NCBI GenBank assembly: GCA_003971905.1
Contig: RSEE01000094.1
Coordinates: 1-64,000 of the forward strand
Direction of reading: 5' to 3'
Source: Moniliella sp. 'wahieum'
Taxonomy: Eukaryota > Basidiomycota > Moniliellomycetes > Moniliellales > Moniliellaceae
DNA length: 64,000 nt
Positions 1 through 12,146 of this stretch are shown in pieces (position 1 is the first letter of the stretch; each line of letters begins with the position of its first letter). The position numbers were made by a program, and so were the translations under genes. The notes beneath the pieces are model-generated. The model did not search any database and was not told the origin of the DNA. It was given only the letters and a program-made list of their open reading frames with translations.

Positions 1-26
1 CCCTAAACCCCTAACCCTAACCCTAA
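1..26. repeat. Telomeric repeat tract, left chromosome end
   Basis: The window begins with four C-strand telomere units reading CCCTAAA, CCCCTAA, CCCTAA, CCCTAA. This is TTAGGG-type repeat in the orientation expected at a left chromosome end. The first two units are 7 bp variants, so the repeat is slightly heterogeneous or contains base-call errors. The tract is very short, so the assembly probably ends just inside the telomere. Confidence 0.93.
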
Positions 27-126
27 GGGAGAGAGTTATGCCGAGGCGATAGCTCGCTACGAAATCGTCCGCTCTATGCAGCATATGCCCTCCGTTTTCC
101 CATCCGACGCCCCGTTCAAAAGTTAC

Positions 127-280
127 ACCCACCCCACCCTAACCCTCACCCCCCTCACCCACCCCACCCTAACCCTCACCCCCCTCACCACCACCCTAAC
201 CCTCACCCCCCCTCACCACCCCACCCTAACCCTCACCCCCACCCACCCCACCCTAACCCTCACCCCCCTCACCCACCACC
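127..280. repeat. 30-bp telomere-like minisatellite, five copies
   Basis: Five head-to-tail copies (127-156, 157-186, 187-214, 215-240, 241-270) and a partial sixth. Each holds the core CACCCTAACCCTCACCCCC. Copies 1, 2 and 5 are 30 bp; copies 3 and 4 are 28 and 26 bp with small deletions. The CCCTAACCC core resembles degenerate telomeric repeat. A 70-codon frame through it only translates the repeat and is not a gene. Confidence 0.9.
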
Positions 281-3200
281 ATGCCTGACACACCCCCCGA
301 CACACCAAGACCAGGCGTCGCATCACAGTGAGAGTGGTATGGGTGGATAGCTACAGCCTTGGGCTACTCAAACTAACTCACTCCCGTGGTCTTCCAGTCA
401 AAAGTTGTCTCAACCCTGAATGGGTGGGGTGGGCATGCCCTTGTAAGAGAAGTGAGCGTATTGGAGAACGATCACTTCGGAGGCATGTAGGGGCATCAGA
501 GCCTGCTCCTCGACACAGCGCAAGGAAAAGACAACGGTTTTTTTCGCCCGCCAGCATACGAAGCTGTTGCCTCCCGTGATTACACCGCTGTGGCTCCTGA
601 CTGATCGAGAAAGCAGAAGGGCTTGATCAGAGCTGGAGGTCGGTGGTGCCCTCTAATCCAGCGCTCACGTTTCCTAACCACGGGCTCATGACTGGGTCGC
701 AGGACATTCCAGCCACTATCGTAGAGCCCGACCCATCCAACAATCCGGAGCGAATTGGACGTTCCCACGCCGATGTCACCGGCGCTGAGATCTCGATGGC
801 TAACGCAGGCGCTCCAAAGAGCCCATCCATATTGAACGGCCTAACCCTTTGGTCATTCGGGGACAAGACGCGCGACGTCTATCCTACGTCGTGTCTGCCA
901 TCCACTCGTTGCCGCCCCGCCGGCACACACGCTGTGCAAGAAGGAGATGATCACCTTGTTTGAAGCGGAGGCCAAAGCAAAGCACCACCATACAATTTTA
1001 GTGTAACAGGTGTCTAACTCTGTTCCCTTGGTCTTCCTTGAGAGTGACTACGCCTGCGGTTAGTCCAGGGGCTCTTGGCGCACTGCAAGTGGAGAGCAGG
1101 CGTTGGTTGTCATTCCTCATTTGCCTTGCCGCTCGGACTCTTGCGCTGCGCGAGCAAAGGTATAAGAATCACTCCATCCAAACGCACCACCCCTGTAAGA
1201 CATGGATCAAGGCGCTTTTGCTTGATTTCCTGCCGACCATGTTGCAAAACCACAACCTAGGAGCCGGACCAGGCATTTGCGGTGCTTTGACTTCCCAAGA
1301 ATACAAGACGAGCAAGATGTGTATCCGCAGAACGATCTGGACTGCGTGCTCTACTTTGGCCACCAATGTGTCCAAGGCACTCTTAGTGTACGACTCCTCG
1401 AGTAGTATGGAAGCGAGTTCAGTCAAATTGGTGTGTGGCCACTTTGTGCTCTGACATTTGGCGTAAGGAGGCTCGAGCCATCAACCTCGCCATCAGGACG
1501 GTACCTGAAAATGGCGAGATCCGTTGCCGACCCCGTTCCCATCACACCGCCGATTGCCAAAGCTGGGCCGAAAATAGCCAGCCAGCGTGGTGGACCGGGC
1601 GTGCCCAAGACCTGGTGGGCTGGACGGGATGAAGCGTTGTGTCGGTCGTCCTTGCTTGAGGGGCATGTTTGTGTGATGGTCAGCTCTGGCTCGCGACGTG
1701 AGGGACGGCATACACGGGTTCCCTGCGGTTTTCTTCGTACGTTCATCCCCCCCAAACAGCCGGTCGGCATGGAATGCATGAGAACCACACCCTGCCCGAC
1801 TGTTGTTCCTCTGGTCTACGCCAAGAGCGAGGGGAACGAGGCGATGGTGCGTAGTGGGATGTTGATCCCGTCTCTGGGCGGGATGTGGGTCGGATGCAGG
1901 ACAAACGCCAGCTGGCGGTGGCAGGAGACGCAGTCCGAGCGGCGCTTACCGAACCGGTTCGTGTGGGCGATACAGGCGGCGGGGGTCACCGGTCACCGGT
2001 CACCGGAGCAGGATTGAATATTGATTGTACGATTGAAACTTGAAACGATCCTGTGGCGGGTGAACCAACAAGCCGCTGGCGCCTCCTGACACGGCCAAGT
2101 TGAACTGATTCCTTCTCCATCTTTCCCACCACCTTCTCATCCGCCTTGCCCACCGCCTGGAGATCGTGGCGAATCGTGTCGCCTGCCATGGTGCGCGTGC
2201 TCGCGGCACGGTGGGAACTTGCGTAACATTGCCAGCCGCACTGCCTGGCAGTCGTGGACTCAGCCCAAACCAACGACGCGGACAACCTGGCAGTTCCGAT
2301 TCAGGACCATTCGAGTGGTGGAGCGCGCAGCAGCCTCGCGCCCTGGCAGCACTATGGTGCCCCGTCTATTCAAGCAGGCCGCGGGTTGCTTGGGAATTAC
2401 CTATCTAGATCATCTCGACGATCGCGATGCGTTTAACCTGCTTGCTTCTTCCGAAGGCGGGCTGACAGGGAGGCTCCTCGGTCGACGTTTGCGCCCCCTC
2501 AGGGGCGATCCCGAGGACGCCTGGCCACTAGCTATCGATTATTTGGTGCGTGCGCACCGCCAGGTCAAAGCAGGCGTCCTAGTGCGATCGGCGCGTCCGC
2601 CGCGTCCCCAGGACACGGCGCTGGGGTTGGGCCACAGGCGGCTCTGCGCCCGCGTTGCACCGGTTGCCGCTGCAGGACCGCCTGCTTTGTTGCGGGGGGC
2701 TCTGCAACCGACGATTCGGAATCTGCCCCGTCCAATTAGGGCGGAGGATCTGGCGGACCAGCTCCAACAGATGGACGAGTAGCTCTGGCGTGATGTGAAA
2801 AATCCGGGAGGGGGGGATCCGAGAGTGATGCGGCTGGTCAGAGGTGGGACAAAGCTCTTTTCTCCTTGCCATCCCATGTGGGTGCCTTAGGCTTTCGGGT
2901 GCCGACAGTGGTGGTATTCCGCTTGCTTCTATTCAAGGCACTGGTAAGACGAGGTTGGATATGGTGCCTTCCATTGCAGTGGTCCTGCTGGGATCCCTGA
3001 TGCGACTGGGCTCATATCGCACCTGTCCCTGTGGTGGTGCTGCGGTCAAGATGGGGTTGACGCTTCCAAGGCACTCTGTGAGGCGGTGAGGCATCTCGTC
3101 GGTCCGCTTTTGGCTCCTGTTCGCATGCGACACGCCTATGGCATCCTCGCCTTCCTTTCGGCCATACGGCTGCCCCGAAGGGCGAGACGTGCCAATGCAG

Positions 3201-5160
3201 TTTCGCTCTTTGTTCTACTACATCCACTTGTTCAACCCTTGCTCTCCAGTGACATACTGACCAGCGCGCTGAACAGGTACCAATACGTTAGGCGCAGGAG
3301 AATAGCCGATGGATTAAGCAAGTGATCGCCTCGCTATACTCAGAAGCATTTCCCCCGCCAGCGACCAAACACCCCTCCAGGCAATGACAAGCTCGAATGG
3401 TGGCGGGGCAAGTTGGGCAAGAGCCGCTGTCTACGATGACCGGGGGCGTGGGTGGTGAGAGCAACGGACAGGCGTTGAAACATATCGAGGACCATTATGA
3501 AGATGTAGATCGAATCTTGGCCGGCTTCTGCCGCGACCTGGTGCCGATGAAGAAGGGATCGCACACCTGCAGATCGGCTCGCTCAAGCCGAGGAATGTGG
3601 GTCAGACATGGGGGTGTGCGGCCAACAGGATGAAACGTTGTGCCGCTACTGGGTGTTCTTCGTGATGTGCTTGCCCGCGGTGCCCGCATCTCTTTGGGCT
3701 TACCGACCCAAGATGGACCCAGCGTGCCAATTGTGTTGGTGGAGATACCTGTACGTGGTTCGTATCCTTCTGCGGCGGCCCAAGTTGCTAACATTCCGCA
3801 TTGGCCAGAGGCAGTCGGAGCGCCCACATTTGTGCAGCTGCTGCGACAGCAAGTTCCCCTCGGCAGTCGTGCCCAGTGCCAAAGGAGGGAGTGCCCCCAT
3901 TGTGCACTTTGGCCAGAGGCAGCACTACTGCCAAAGGCAAGGACACTTCTCACTCCCCGCGACTGCGCCAACACGGAAGGTCCCGAAGTTGCTGCTGAGG
4001 AGCAGAGGCCATTCGATGCCGCTCTGTTGTGTCTGCCGTTATCCCCGTGACCGTAGAACGGGTCCGGGACGCGAGTAGCTGTGAGCTGTGATAAAGTAAA
4101 GCTTCAGCCTTGCATCTTCTGTTTACCACTCGCAACAGGGCTGTTCCCCGTTGCTCCTCTCCTTGTTCCCGCTGCCTCCACCCTCAGCCCCCTCCGGTGG
4201 CGCTAGGCCGGATGCCCACACGGTGAGCTCCTGATACGCCTTTTGCGGTATACCCTTGTGCAGTCAACGATTTGTGCTGCCACCGGCCCAGTCAGTTACC
4301 GAATTGTCTCGTTCTGCCTGTCTCGAACAAATCACTGTTCCCGCCAGCGCCTGTGCACTGCAGGTTGTGACCAAGAGAAGCAGGCCGGTGGGTATACCAG
4401 CCTGTTAATCTGGTCCATCTTCGTGGCCTCCGTGTTATTTTCGACCGAAGTGGGTATATGCTGTTTTGCCCGTGTGCTTGCGTGTGCATTACGTTCGCAT
4501 CCATCTAAGGTGCCTCATCTTGGAGAACTCGGTGCTGTCACCGCATCCCAGGAAAGCCAGGCATGTCCGTTCATCCCATGCGGCTGCTCGGTGTATATCG
4601 CCGATCCCCGCGGGTTAAGCGAGCGGCGAAAGAAAGTGGGGGGATACGATGGCAAAAAGGCGTCCAACCGCGGCGCAGGTTTGATGAATGGCGTGCCCAT
4701 CTCATTGTCGTTCCCCCCTGGTCAACCTTCCATTTGTGCCATCATCGACATCATCATCTCGGCAAAGGCCACGCCACCGGTCAGTCCTTCACCATCTTCC
4801 GCATCTCGTCAACAAGTGAGCAGGATGGGGATTGCCCCATTCACATCAGCTGTAAGCAGTTTCCCATTGTCCCTTCTTTTGTTATGGCTATAACCAGCCC
4901 CAGGGTCAACCCGCGCGCTTGTCGGAGCCCACGCATCGCATTTACTTTTGCCCAACCCCAGCCACATGACGCGCTTTCCCGTGTCTCTTCTCTCCAAATC
5001 ATCCTCCCATCTGCTGGTACGGAGACACGGATGAAAGAGATCGGCTTGTCAGCCATGCTTCTCGGGCTTGGAGACGCTTCGATAACAGCCAGGACAAGAC
5101 GGCATAGACGCCACTCAGGTCTGTGGCGCTTGGTCTACCCACTGCGCCTCTCAGTGTAGG
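281..5160. other. Subtelomeric region without a confident gene
   Basis: No ORF here can be assigned to a family with confidence. The longest open stretches are 1433-2017 (+, 194 codons), 2219-2782 (+, 187 codons), 3608-4078 (+, 156 codons) and 4243-4893 (+, 216 codons). Composition is mixed and frames are interrupted. At 2905-3060 two plus-strand frames give a P-loop-like stretch (QGTGKTR) followed in another frame by a hydrophobic strand (VPVVVLR). This might be a relic of a subtelomeric RecQ-like helicase but is far too weak to name. GGTCACC is tandemly repeated three times at 1984-2004. Confidence 0.5.
2219..3089 (+). pseudogene. Possible relic of a subtelomeric helicase-like gene
   Basis: The frame open from 2219 to 2782 ends in a stop, but the same frame continues with plausible residues (LWRDVKNPGGGDPRVMRLVR) to about 2850. 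From about 2900 a second frame gives IQGTGKTRLDMVPSIAV, resembling the Walker A region of RecQ-type helicases but lacking the full GxxxxGK[ST] spacing. A third frame then gives a VVVLR strand, as expected after motif I. RecQ-like genes are known in fungal subtelomeres. The assignment is inference; it could equally be chance. Confidence 0.2.
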
Positions 5161-5162
5161 GT

Positions 5163-5660
5163 GCCGACTTGTGGTTATACCGACTCTTCGGGCGTGTGCG
5201 TATAATTTAACTTCCTCGTGCAGATACTGTCTTGTGGATATATTGTGGTACTAAGGAAAGCGACTCGGGCAGTGTTTCGCGGCAAGCATCCGGTTTAACG
5301 TGAGATGGAGGAAAGGGAAGCAGATAGATTGTGGATACATCTATGGACAGACTGGAGGCAGTCGAGAGGTGAACACAGGATCTCCGAACTGATAGGAACC
5401 ACATCACAGTGCCCATACAGGTCTACTACTAATGGGACAAGACCCCCCTGGCACAGCGTGAGAGTCTGACACCCGGGCAATGCATACTTCACCGTCGATT
5501 GCATGACCTCCGTATCCGCAGAACTGGCCACATACTAAGGCAGTATCCTCTCAGGGCACGCACGGGGGCAGTATTTAATTCCCCCCGTAGTCCTGGTACT
5601 GGGCTGCTGTCTCCCCCCCATAAAGCAATGCACGCCCCCATATGCTCCGACTCTCCTACA
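5163..5660. repeat. Diverged subtelomeric direct repeat, copy A
   Basis: Segments at 5163-5245 and about 5520-5660 match 6467-6548 and about 6535-6670 in the same order and orientation. Shared landmarks are a GACTTGTGG-like start, GTGCGTATA, a GCAGATRCTG block, GGCAGWRT, a TTCCCC..CGTA..CC block and CAATGCAYDCCCCCATA. Copy A carries about 270 bp of extra sequence in its middle. The match is imperfect and was found by eye. Confidence 0.6.
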
Positions 5661-6466
5661 TCTCTCTTGCGTACTCCGAGACCCCGCCCCACCGTCCACA
5701 CCATTCAACAGCTACACCTCACAGTACAACCCATCTTTACACACTCTCACCTCTGCTCAACACCCATGACCCGCCGCCGCTCTCGGTCCAGATGTACTTT
5801 CCTCTACCTTCTACACTTCGTGCTAATACCCATGTACGTCGCACCAATATAACCGTGGAGAGAAGCTGCGGTGTCTCCCTCTGCACCGTTGGCCATATAT
5901 GTGGGACAAGACCGAGGCGATCAGCCATAACACACACAGTCTCAAGAAAGGGAACGAGGAGTTTAACGATCATGGGTTTACGAGAAGGCTTTTGCGGCCA
6001 AGTTGGCCCATTCCTCGCAGCGTCCGTACCGTCCCGCCTCCCAGTCCTTGGCCGTATGATGCGACACGGAAGGATAATTCAGTCCCGGGGAGGTGAAGTA
6101 GGAGACGGTAGCGTTGGGCGAGAAAAAGGGCAGTTGTTTGGGCTGGCCGCCAGTCTGGTTGAGATTGAGCAGCATAGGTTCATGGTGTGTCCACCGGGGC
6201 GATGCATTCGAGTTGGCCTCTCCCGTGATGGCATACTGGTTCCAGATGTGCTTGAAGAGCGATTGAAATGGTGCGCCGAGCCAGTCAGCTTGCCGCGGCT
6301 CCACCGTTGGGCCAGGGAGGGTGTACACGTTGGACCGACCGCCCGTGGAACCATACGAAAACTTAGCATAGAAAAAAGAGTGGAAAAGAAAGTGAATTTG
6401 CTGTTTGATCCCCTCTCCCCCATTCATCTGTTGCCTCTCTCTGTTACGGAACCCCCCCTGTAAGGT

Positions 6467-6670
6467 TCCGACTTTGTGGATATACTAACCCTTTTCCGAC
6501 TTGTGCGTATACCAACCCCCGCAGATGCTGACTTACGAATATACTGTTCAGCCAGGCCACCTGGGCAGAGTGTCTTCCGGCAACGCGCCGAAGTAGTGTT
6601 CGATTCCCCTGTATCCCCCGCACGGGACTGCTCTCCCCATCCTTCCACAGACCAATGCATTCCCCCATAC
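6467..6670. repeat. Diverged subtelomeric direct repeat, copy B
   Basis: Shorter partner of the element at 5163-5660, in the same orientation about 1.3 kb away. Minus-strand translations of both copies share a short pattern (CI.LW...SSPV.G..G), which follows from the DNA similarity and is not evidence of a gene. Confidence 0.6.
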
Positions 6671-6702
6671 TCTACCACTATCATCATCCGCCACCATATA
6701 GA

Positions 6703-7133
6703 ACTGTGACCGCACCGCATCCCGTCCGATCGGCGACGGTCGCCACTGCATGGCTCAGTCAGTATATATATCGCAATGGAAGATGAACCCCCCATGAGAA
6801 TCCTCGGTGTTAGACTATGATCCTACAGCTGCTCTTATCCCGGCTCGATAGCGTAGTGGTAACTACGCATCCCTGGCCAATAAGCGATGACATGGGTTTT
6901 TGATTCCCATTGGTGTGCCTCTCTTTTCCTCATTATTTCCCCCGGGTTGTGCCTTCTCACACTCGGTGCCATTATTCTGTCTGCACCCTTCACCTCTCAA
7001 GATGCACCCCCCGCGCTTGTACAAGCGTGACCGCACCCGTCCGATCTACGATGGGCACCACAGCATCACTCTGTCTCAGTATATGATACCGCGATGGAAT
7101 AAGAAGAGGCCCACGTGGGAATCCTCGGTGCCC
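6703..7133. repeat. Second subtelomeric direct repeat pair (6703-6800 and 7027-7133)
   Basis: Both members run from GTGACCGCA..CCGTCCGAT through CTCAGTATAT and CGCAATGGA/CGCGATGGAA to GGAATCCTCGGTG or GAATCCTCGGTG. The spacing between landmarks is nearly the same. The copies are about 325 bp apart, with the tRNA-like element at 6842-6917 between them. Confidence 0.6.
6842..6917 (+). other. tRNA-like (A box/B box) element, degenerate
   Basis: The sequence TAGCGTAGTGG fits the RNA polymerase III A-box pattern and sits in a perfect 6-bp hairpin (GCGTAG/CTACGC) like a D-arm. About 45 bases later GGGTTTTTGATTCCC resembles a T-arm and B box, but with two extra loop bases. No proper anticodon stem or acceptor stem can be drawn. 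It is therefore a tRNA relic or tRNA-derived element rather than a working tRNA. Confidence 0.4.
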
Positions 7134-7140
7134 CGTCATT

Positions 7141-10100
7141 CTTTCTGTATTCTCCTCTGCTCCGGCTGCATTTCCGCCCACACATCCCCCGTCCAGAGCT
7201 TCATTGCGTTCTAAGATACCTCATCCCCACGGCCCGCCACGTAAGCAGCGATACACCATATATAGTACCTCCCAACAGTCCCCATGGCGCTTCTGCCCAC
7301 ACGACCGACCCCAGCACCTCTCCCCCGCCCTTACTCTCCGCCCAGCGGTTCGCCTATACCCACCTCTTCTATTGGAACTGATACCACTTGAATAGAACAC
7401 CACAGCCATATACTGGATCAATACCGTTCTTCCCTTAGGCGTTGTTAGTATGGCGGGGGATCTATTCCCACCCTACTCCCGCATAAGCCCGTGCACGCGT
7501 GTATCTGCCGGGTTGGCGCATCACAAATGGTCTCTGGTGTACCACCGGGCTGCTCCCTTCACCCCTCCACCGCCACCGCCACGTATGCCAAGCCAATGTT
7601 CCTGCCAGCACTTTCAGCATGTTCGTTATAGGCCGGCTAACTGCGGCTGGACGACCATTCTAGGGCCTTTCGAGGTACCGTGGGTGTTCAGCGCCGGATT
7701 GAGTGGCCGAAGGCGGTGCTCAATCCCCTCTCACTCGAAACAAATGGTATATGGAGGGGTGCCGACAGGGATGTTCAATTGCAGAAAGGCTGTTGGGGGC
7801 CGTTCCATCCTCACAGCCGCTACGTTCAACTCTTGGTCTCAGCCCGGCGCGAAGCATTGAGACCATCCTGCATTCCTTTCACACACACGCCCTACACGTC
7901 CAAAAAGGACATACCGACCGTGAGCTTACTCATCAGCTGCATACATGCAGTGCTTGCAGTAAGTCCTCACCTTTGCTTCTGTAGCGACGCGTGAAGGCTC
8001 TGACTTGGAGACACCTAGTCTCTAAACCACAGACGATCAGCGAGTAGGAATCAAGTAACGAGGTGAGCGAGAAGAAGGGGAAGGGGGAAGGAGAGGTGGT
8101 GGCGAAGAGGACAGAGCAGGCAGTGGGACAGGAATGTACACGTGGCCTGCTGGCCTGCGCGCGGCAACTCTAGGGTCTAGCTTTCACATCTACGAATCAG
8201 GCAAGGCACCGGTGGGTGACGTGGCAACACTTCGTTTGCTCATCACTGACTTCCGCATATGAAAACAGCATGTGGGCATTACAACTAATGTGCAACTCAC
8301 TAGCATCGACCCAAACTAGTTGGGAGCACAAGAGGCCTCGCTATGACAACTTGGGTTCACTCTGAGCTTCTAGAAAGAGGTAGGTAGTATGCTCTTTAAG
8401 AAACACCATCACCACTTGGCCACGCAGGTTTCTTCTGCACTAATACGTTTTCCTTATCGACACATAATAGACAACACGATGGCCAATGTGCCCTTGAGCC
8501 TTAGTTGCTAGCACCTCGTCGGGTCCACTTTCTTTATGTCGCCCCGCGAAGGTGCACCGTTTTCCGTGCATGTTTTCAACGGGGTGTGGGGCTACGTGCG
8601 ATATGGGGATTGCTGGAGGGTCATTCGTATGTCGGCCAACACTTCCTTCAAACGCCGGCGAAAGGAATGTTTATTGATGTTCGATTACTGCCTATCTGGC
8701 CTTCTACTTTTATGCCATCTCTTCCAAAAGAAGCAACACCCCTCTAAGTGGAATTTCCTTAGGGGTTGGTACAGTGAGACATAACTTTCAATGCGCCACA
8801 CTCAGTGCTTCATCCCGTGCGGCCCCATCTTCCTTGGGCCAGCGGCGAATACACTCGTCTGCCTTTCATTACGTATGGCAATGATGCTATCATCTTTGTT
8901 CGCTTTGTGGCCCTGATACGTTTGTGTGCAATGTTGTACGCCATGTGTGCATGCCTCAAGAAGGTGGCCCGACGTCCCCGCCGCTCCCAACAATGCGATT
9001 AGCTATTACCGAGATGTATGGGCGGTATATCTCTCTACAATACTTGGTGTGCGCACATGCGTTTCGATGAAGCTTACTAGCCTAACGGCCATGCCGAAGT
9101 ACTAGACGTGTTCACATGCACTTTCACGATATCCTCTGGCCGACGTTTCGGCACCGATATACTTACTAAATAATCGCCCTGCCACTAGCTGCAGAGACTT
9201 TCTCTCCGCACCAGATTAAAAGAAGCTGAGCCTCGCATGCCGTAGACATCTCATCCAATCACGCAGCGTCAGTCCCGTTAGACTAGCGAGAGAGAGCCAG
9301 AAGGAACCTTATCCATGCCGCGGATACTTTCACTAGCGCTTGCTCTTCTTTAGGACTCCGTCTGATTCTGCCGACTACAGCGCGCCGAGTTTGATGACAC
9401 TGCCGGTCACAGCGTTACCGGTCACCCGGAGCGCCTAGAGCTGGACCCATCTTTTCAACTGGTCAAACGATCTACGTATGCGGGTCCTACCTCGGAGGGT
9501 CCTAGCTGCGGCCTTTCACGAAGGCAGCCACCCAAAGTAGAGGGTATCTCCCTTACCCCTACACCCGCTCGATTCAACCAGGGTCTGAAGCAGGACCTAA
9601 CGTACGTAACTCTAATGCCATGTCCAAGGGCTTTCACCCCCTAAATTGCGAGGTCGAGCTCCGTCTCGGGGCTCGTCCATGAAAGAATCTCTGGACAAAA
9701 GAATCGACACTAGTAGCCTGCCGCACTGGTGTGTGCGCCCGGTATAGTATGGCCAACAAGAGGGACGTCTGAGGTGTGACATGTGATGGCTGTACATTTC
9801 CCCGAATGCCGCCGGCCGCTTCGGCCCGGCGCCATGGCCAAGTAGAGCGTCTATCAGTACTAACATATGACATTGTGGGACCCCGTCTAGTACTACGATC
9901 ATAGCCTAGAATCCACCTGTCGGCCATCGTGGTCACTGTACACGAGGAGACGCGCCAGAGCATCATTTTACTAGAGTAGGTGCCAGGCCCTGGAACGATC
10001 TATAATAGAGTGGTAGGACAACGACGAGGCAGCACGTCAAGTTGTGCTCGAGCACGAGTACAGGAGAGAACGTTGAACGCGTTAACAAGAGAGGGGTATA

Positions 10101-10291
10101 GTACACTAGTAGGGGCACAAAACGCAGGTACAGGGTATATACGAGTTGGAGAAGGAGAAGCCAGCGACCAAGTTACAGTACCTGTTGGCCTACCCTTGGG
10201 AAGCGTGGTGAGCAAGACTGAGAAAACGAACCATAAGAAACGAGAAACAAGAAACAAGAAAAAAAGTCAGCATCAAGAGGCCGCTGTGCAA
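7141..10291. other. Gene-free subtelomeric stretch
   Basis: About 3 kb with lower GC than the rest of the window and no ORF with recognisable protein character. The longest open frames (7450-7860 and 7680-7994 on plus, 9612-9966 on minus) have no motif and overlap one another. At 10234-10261 there is a 7-bp tandem repeat of AGAAACA type, and GAACGTTGAAC occurs at 10068-10078. Nothing else was seen. Confidence 0.6.
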
Positions 10292-12146
10292 TCACGGTAA
10301 CCAAAGACCGAGGAGTGTGGCGTACCTCTCTAGCACCTCTTCCACCACTTGGGCCGACTCAGTCAAGAGCGAGTGTCCAGCGCCCGGAACGCGATGAACT
10401 TGCACCCGTTCTCCCATCTCACGTTCCATCCATTCCACGCCCGTCTTGATCTTATCGTCTTTGCTGCCGTGCCAAACGAGGATGGGCAGGGGCACATCGG
10501 AAAGGCAAACCCCATGGTTTGGCTGTACGCCCCATGATGCGCAACAGATCCGCCGTGCCGGCTCGAGCGTCCATTTCCGCATGGGCAGCACGGAGAAGCA
10601 TCGTTCCCAGCGATCCCGCTCGGCCGTCGTGGAACGGCTTGGAAGGTGTTTCGAGAGACTCTGTGCGCGTGTGGGGGCTGAGATGAAGAGAACCCTCTGC
10701 CAAAGGTGAGCTGGCCCCGGGAGAGGAGGGGTGGATGGCTCGCGGGGGCACGGTGGGTGTGCCTGGTGAAATGGCAGAAGCGGTGCAAGGGAAGAGTTTG
10801 AGGGAGGGAGGGCTAGACACAGGGCGGTGCGAAGCAGGTGAAATATCTGATCGGGCGGGATCAGCAGTGAGGGACGAAGCCGAGGACCTGGAACTCAGGA
10901 TGGAAGAACGTGGCAAGCTGCATGGCGATAAGCGTCCCGAAAGGGAAGGCAGGGGTGAGGTAGAAGAAGGCAAATCAGTAGATGGGCTGAACCTGCATCG
11001 GGGGACAAGACTTCCTCCAATGCCTCTTCCTCGTTCCCCAAAAATGAACCATCCACTCCGCTCGACGTCATGCGAGGGATGAAGCGCGGGAGCCCGAACG
11101 ATGGGTGCCCAAGGGATCGTGGAACAGAAGGCGCGAGTCGTGGGATCGTGTTCGCTACCCCCGACTGAACGGACGGAATGGCGTCTGGTCGGAGGAAAGC
11201 GTCAAGGCGTCAAATGAAGATGAACGCACCATCGATCCATCCGGCCGAGAGGCCAGGGAGTTGGGTGCGACTGGGTGAGGGGGTGGGGAGCGGCCAAGCT
11301 TCCACCCTTGGACTTGCAACTCGGCAGCTTGGGCGGTCCGAATGACGGAAGGCGGGACATATCGCAGCCACTGCCACCCGGCTCCACCGTGGGGTCGGGC
11401 GACCCAGGGAGCGAGGAGATGCACGGGGCCTCGCACCCGATCCGAATACCAATGCCGTCGCCATAGCAAAGGGGGGGCACCAGCACTGTGCGCAAGGATG
11501 GAAAAGGACTGGATGCACAGTTGCTCCATCACCTCGCCCATCACGCTTGCCCAGTCCAGCACCCCAAAGGCAGCCGTCGGCACCTCATCCGTCCGACCCA
11601 GCCCCAACGGTCAGCACAAATCAGACGCAGCCCCAAAGCGCCGGCGAGATCATCGTAGAGCCCGATCAGGTGCCGCACGACGCCAAGACCAAGAAAGACC
11701 AGGACGGGGCTGCCAGCAGGATCGCCTACATCAGCAAAGGAGACATGCAAGCCCGCGTTGTGGCTCGTTCGAGACATAGGATGCGAGTTAGGTTGGGCTT
11801 GAGCAGGGAGGCATGGCCCCTTCGGGGCTCACCCCTCGTCAACAATTGCCGATCGTGGCCCCAGATCACTCGTCCGTCCTCGGTTGCGATCCGACAGGCT
11901 GATGCCAACGATTGGAACATGAGATACGCGCCGGCCCTGTCGGGTTGACGAACGGCGGGAACGGAGAGATGGGAAGCGAGTAAATCGTCCGGAAGAAGAA
12001 GGGGATACTGTGCTATGCCTTCGAGGGTGGATTGGATGGAAGTCCGCGCGGGCCGCCTTGAGATCCGCCAGTGCGGTATCCAAGGCACCCACAGGGAGCG
12101 TATCCTCTTGTAGATCGAGTCGGTAAACAGAGGATGTGATGCCCAC
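10292..12146 (-). CDS. Alpha/beta-hydrolase fold protein (catalytic part)
   Basis: Likely a serine hydrolase of unknown substrate. Reading in from the minus strand, a block with VSFADVGDPAGSPVLVFLG (about 11750-11690) forms the first strand and oxyanion region, followed by ICADRWGWGRTDEVP. The nucleophile elbow SILAHSAGAP is at about 11490. The C-terminal end carries the acid loop HGSKDDKI and the histidine motif VPGAGHSLL (about 10440-10360), so a Ser-Asp-His triad is visible. Upstream blocks (MGITSSVYRLDLQEDTLPVG from 12146, and LEGIAQYPLLLPDDLLASHL) look coding. The frame changes at least four times. Missing bases explain most breaks; one may be an intron beginning near 11840. Family known from fungi; the substrate cannot be read from sequence. 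Confidence 0.75.
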
